This document shows positions 60,104-60,459 of a DNA stretch of 60,459 nt, in pieces (the first letter of the stretch is position 1; the number at the start of each line of letters is the position of its first letter). Where the stretch lies: positions 1 through 60,459 of the forward strand of contig NQWY01025049.1 in NCBI GenBank assembly GCA_019425655.1. Reading direction: 5' to 3'. The position numbers were made by a program, and so were the translations under genes. The stretch is from Rhizophagus prolifer (lineage: Eukaryota; Glomeromycota; Glomeromycetes; Glomerales; Glomeraceae). The notes below the pieces were generated by a model. The model searched no databases. It was given only the letters and a program-made list of their open reading frames with translations, and was not told the DNA's origin.

Positions 60104-60459
60104 ATGAGTAAAAAATATTTCTTCATATTAATGGCAGCAGTTTCTTTGGGAGTGACTTCTTGCAGCCCTTTCCAAGTTAAATCTGATTATTCGGCGACAG
60201 CAAATTTCGCCAATTACAAAACTTATCTGCTAAGAACAGATGATTTGAAACTGAACGATCTTGATAAAGACAGAGTTTTGAATGAATTGTCCAAGCAAGT
60301 TCAGGCAAAAGGATTGACATCGGCACAAAATCCTGATTTGATCATCAACGTCAAAGCGTCTCACAAAAAAGTTCAGGATGTAACAACAAGTATGAACTAT
60401 GGCTGGGGTTGGGGAAGACCTTGGGGCTGGGGCGGCGGTTTCGGTATGGGAAATACCTG
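60104..60459 (+). CDS. DUF4136-type lipoprotein, cut by the window edge
   Basis: At least 118 residues are visible. The start MSKKYFFILMAAVSLGVTSC is a lipoprotein signal with lipobox VTSC. KSDYSATANFANYKTYLL and NPDLIINVKASHKK are the DUF4136 pattern, followed by a glycine/tryptophan-rich stretch (YGWGWGRPWGWGGG). The start is uncertain: an in-frame ATG 15 codons upstream (60059) gives an unlikely extension. The 3' end lies beyond the window. Confidence 0.8.
   Translation, partial: MSKKYFFILMAAVSLGVTSCSPFQVKSDYSATANFANYKTYLLRTDDLKLNDLDKDRVLNELSKQVQAKGLTSAQNPDLIINVKASHKKVQDVTTSMNYGWGWGRPWGWGGGFGMGNT

Overview
The window looks like chromosomal DNA of a flavobacterium close to Chryseobacterium or Epilithonimonas (Bacteroidota, Weeksellaceae). 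The grounds are low GC content, several TAnnTTTG promoter boxes in place of the sigma-70 type, few Shine-Dalgarno sites, OstA-like, TonB-receptor and START-like proteins of the flavobacterial type, and intergenic DNA full of dispersed hairpin repeats. I placed the organism from memory of protein families, not from a search. No integrase, transposase, prophage or CRISPR array was seen.

Layout. 1-3400: an azoreductase divergent from an HxlR regulator with a clear palindromic operator, then an SDR/AraC pair. 3495-9107: a DECR1-like reductase followed by a sulfur cluster (Crp/Fnr regulator, TauE exporter, persulfide-dioxygenase/rhodanese fusion, methyltransferase, two YeeE/YedE half transporters). 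9220-12771: secreted M1 peptidase, RibB with a decayed GTP-cyclohydrolase domain, tRNA-Cys. 12908-18835 (minus): response regulator, histidine kinase, LtaS-like sulfatase, TauE-like permease and PAP2 phosphatase, probably one envelope-modification unit. 18992-26721: SDRs, an Mpl-like Mur ligase with a TTG start, a minimal AraC protein, an exported thioredoxin, a TonB receptor whose signal peptide is out of frame with its ATG, and a Bax-inhibitor-1 protein. 27087-34788: tyrosine/homogentisate catabolism (hmgA, hpd, fahA) with a CoA-transferase, a flavin reductase and two candidate operators. 35000-43031: ABC exporter, hydrolases, second Crp regulator, truA, phosphoesterase, Smr protein, YqgE, small unknowns. 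43374-51466: pdxH and a complete hisGDCBHAFI operon with a histidine-rich leader peptide and attenuator. 51534-60459: PabC-like lyase, START-like protein, class-III aminotransferase, lipoprotein, OstA-like protein, Fur, Kup, a small HExxH protein, DUF5522 and the start of a DUF4136 lipoprotein.

How it works together. The his operon makes histidine from PRPP and ATP, and its leader can sense charged tRNA-His. Hpd, HmgA and FahA degrade 4-hydroxyphenylpyruvate to fumarate and acetoacetate; no maleylacetoacetate isomerase is present here. The sulfur cluster plausibly takes up sulfur compounds, oxidises persulfide and exports sulfite. The most notable signals are the his attenuator, the hairpin that buries the tauE start codon, the 29-bp repeat flanking tauE, the TonB-receptor frameshift, the decayed RibA half of RibB, and the families of dispersed intergenic hairpins.
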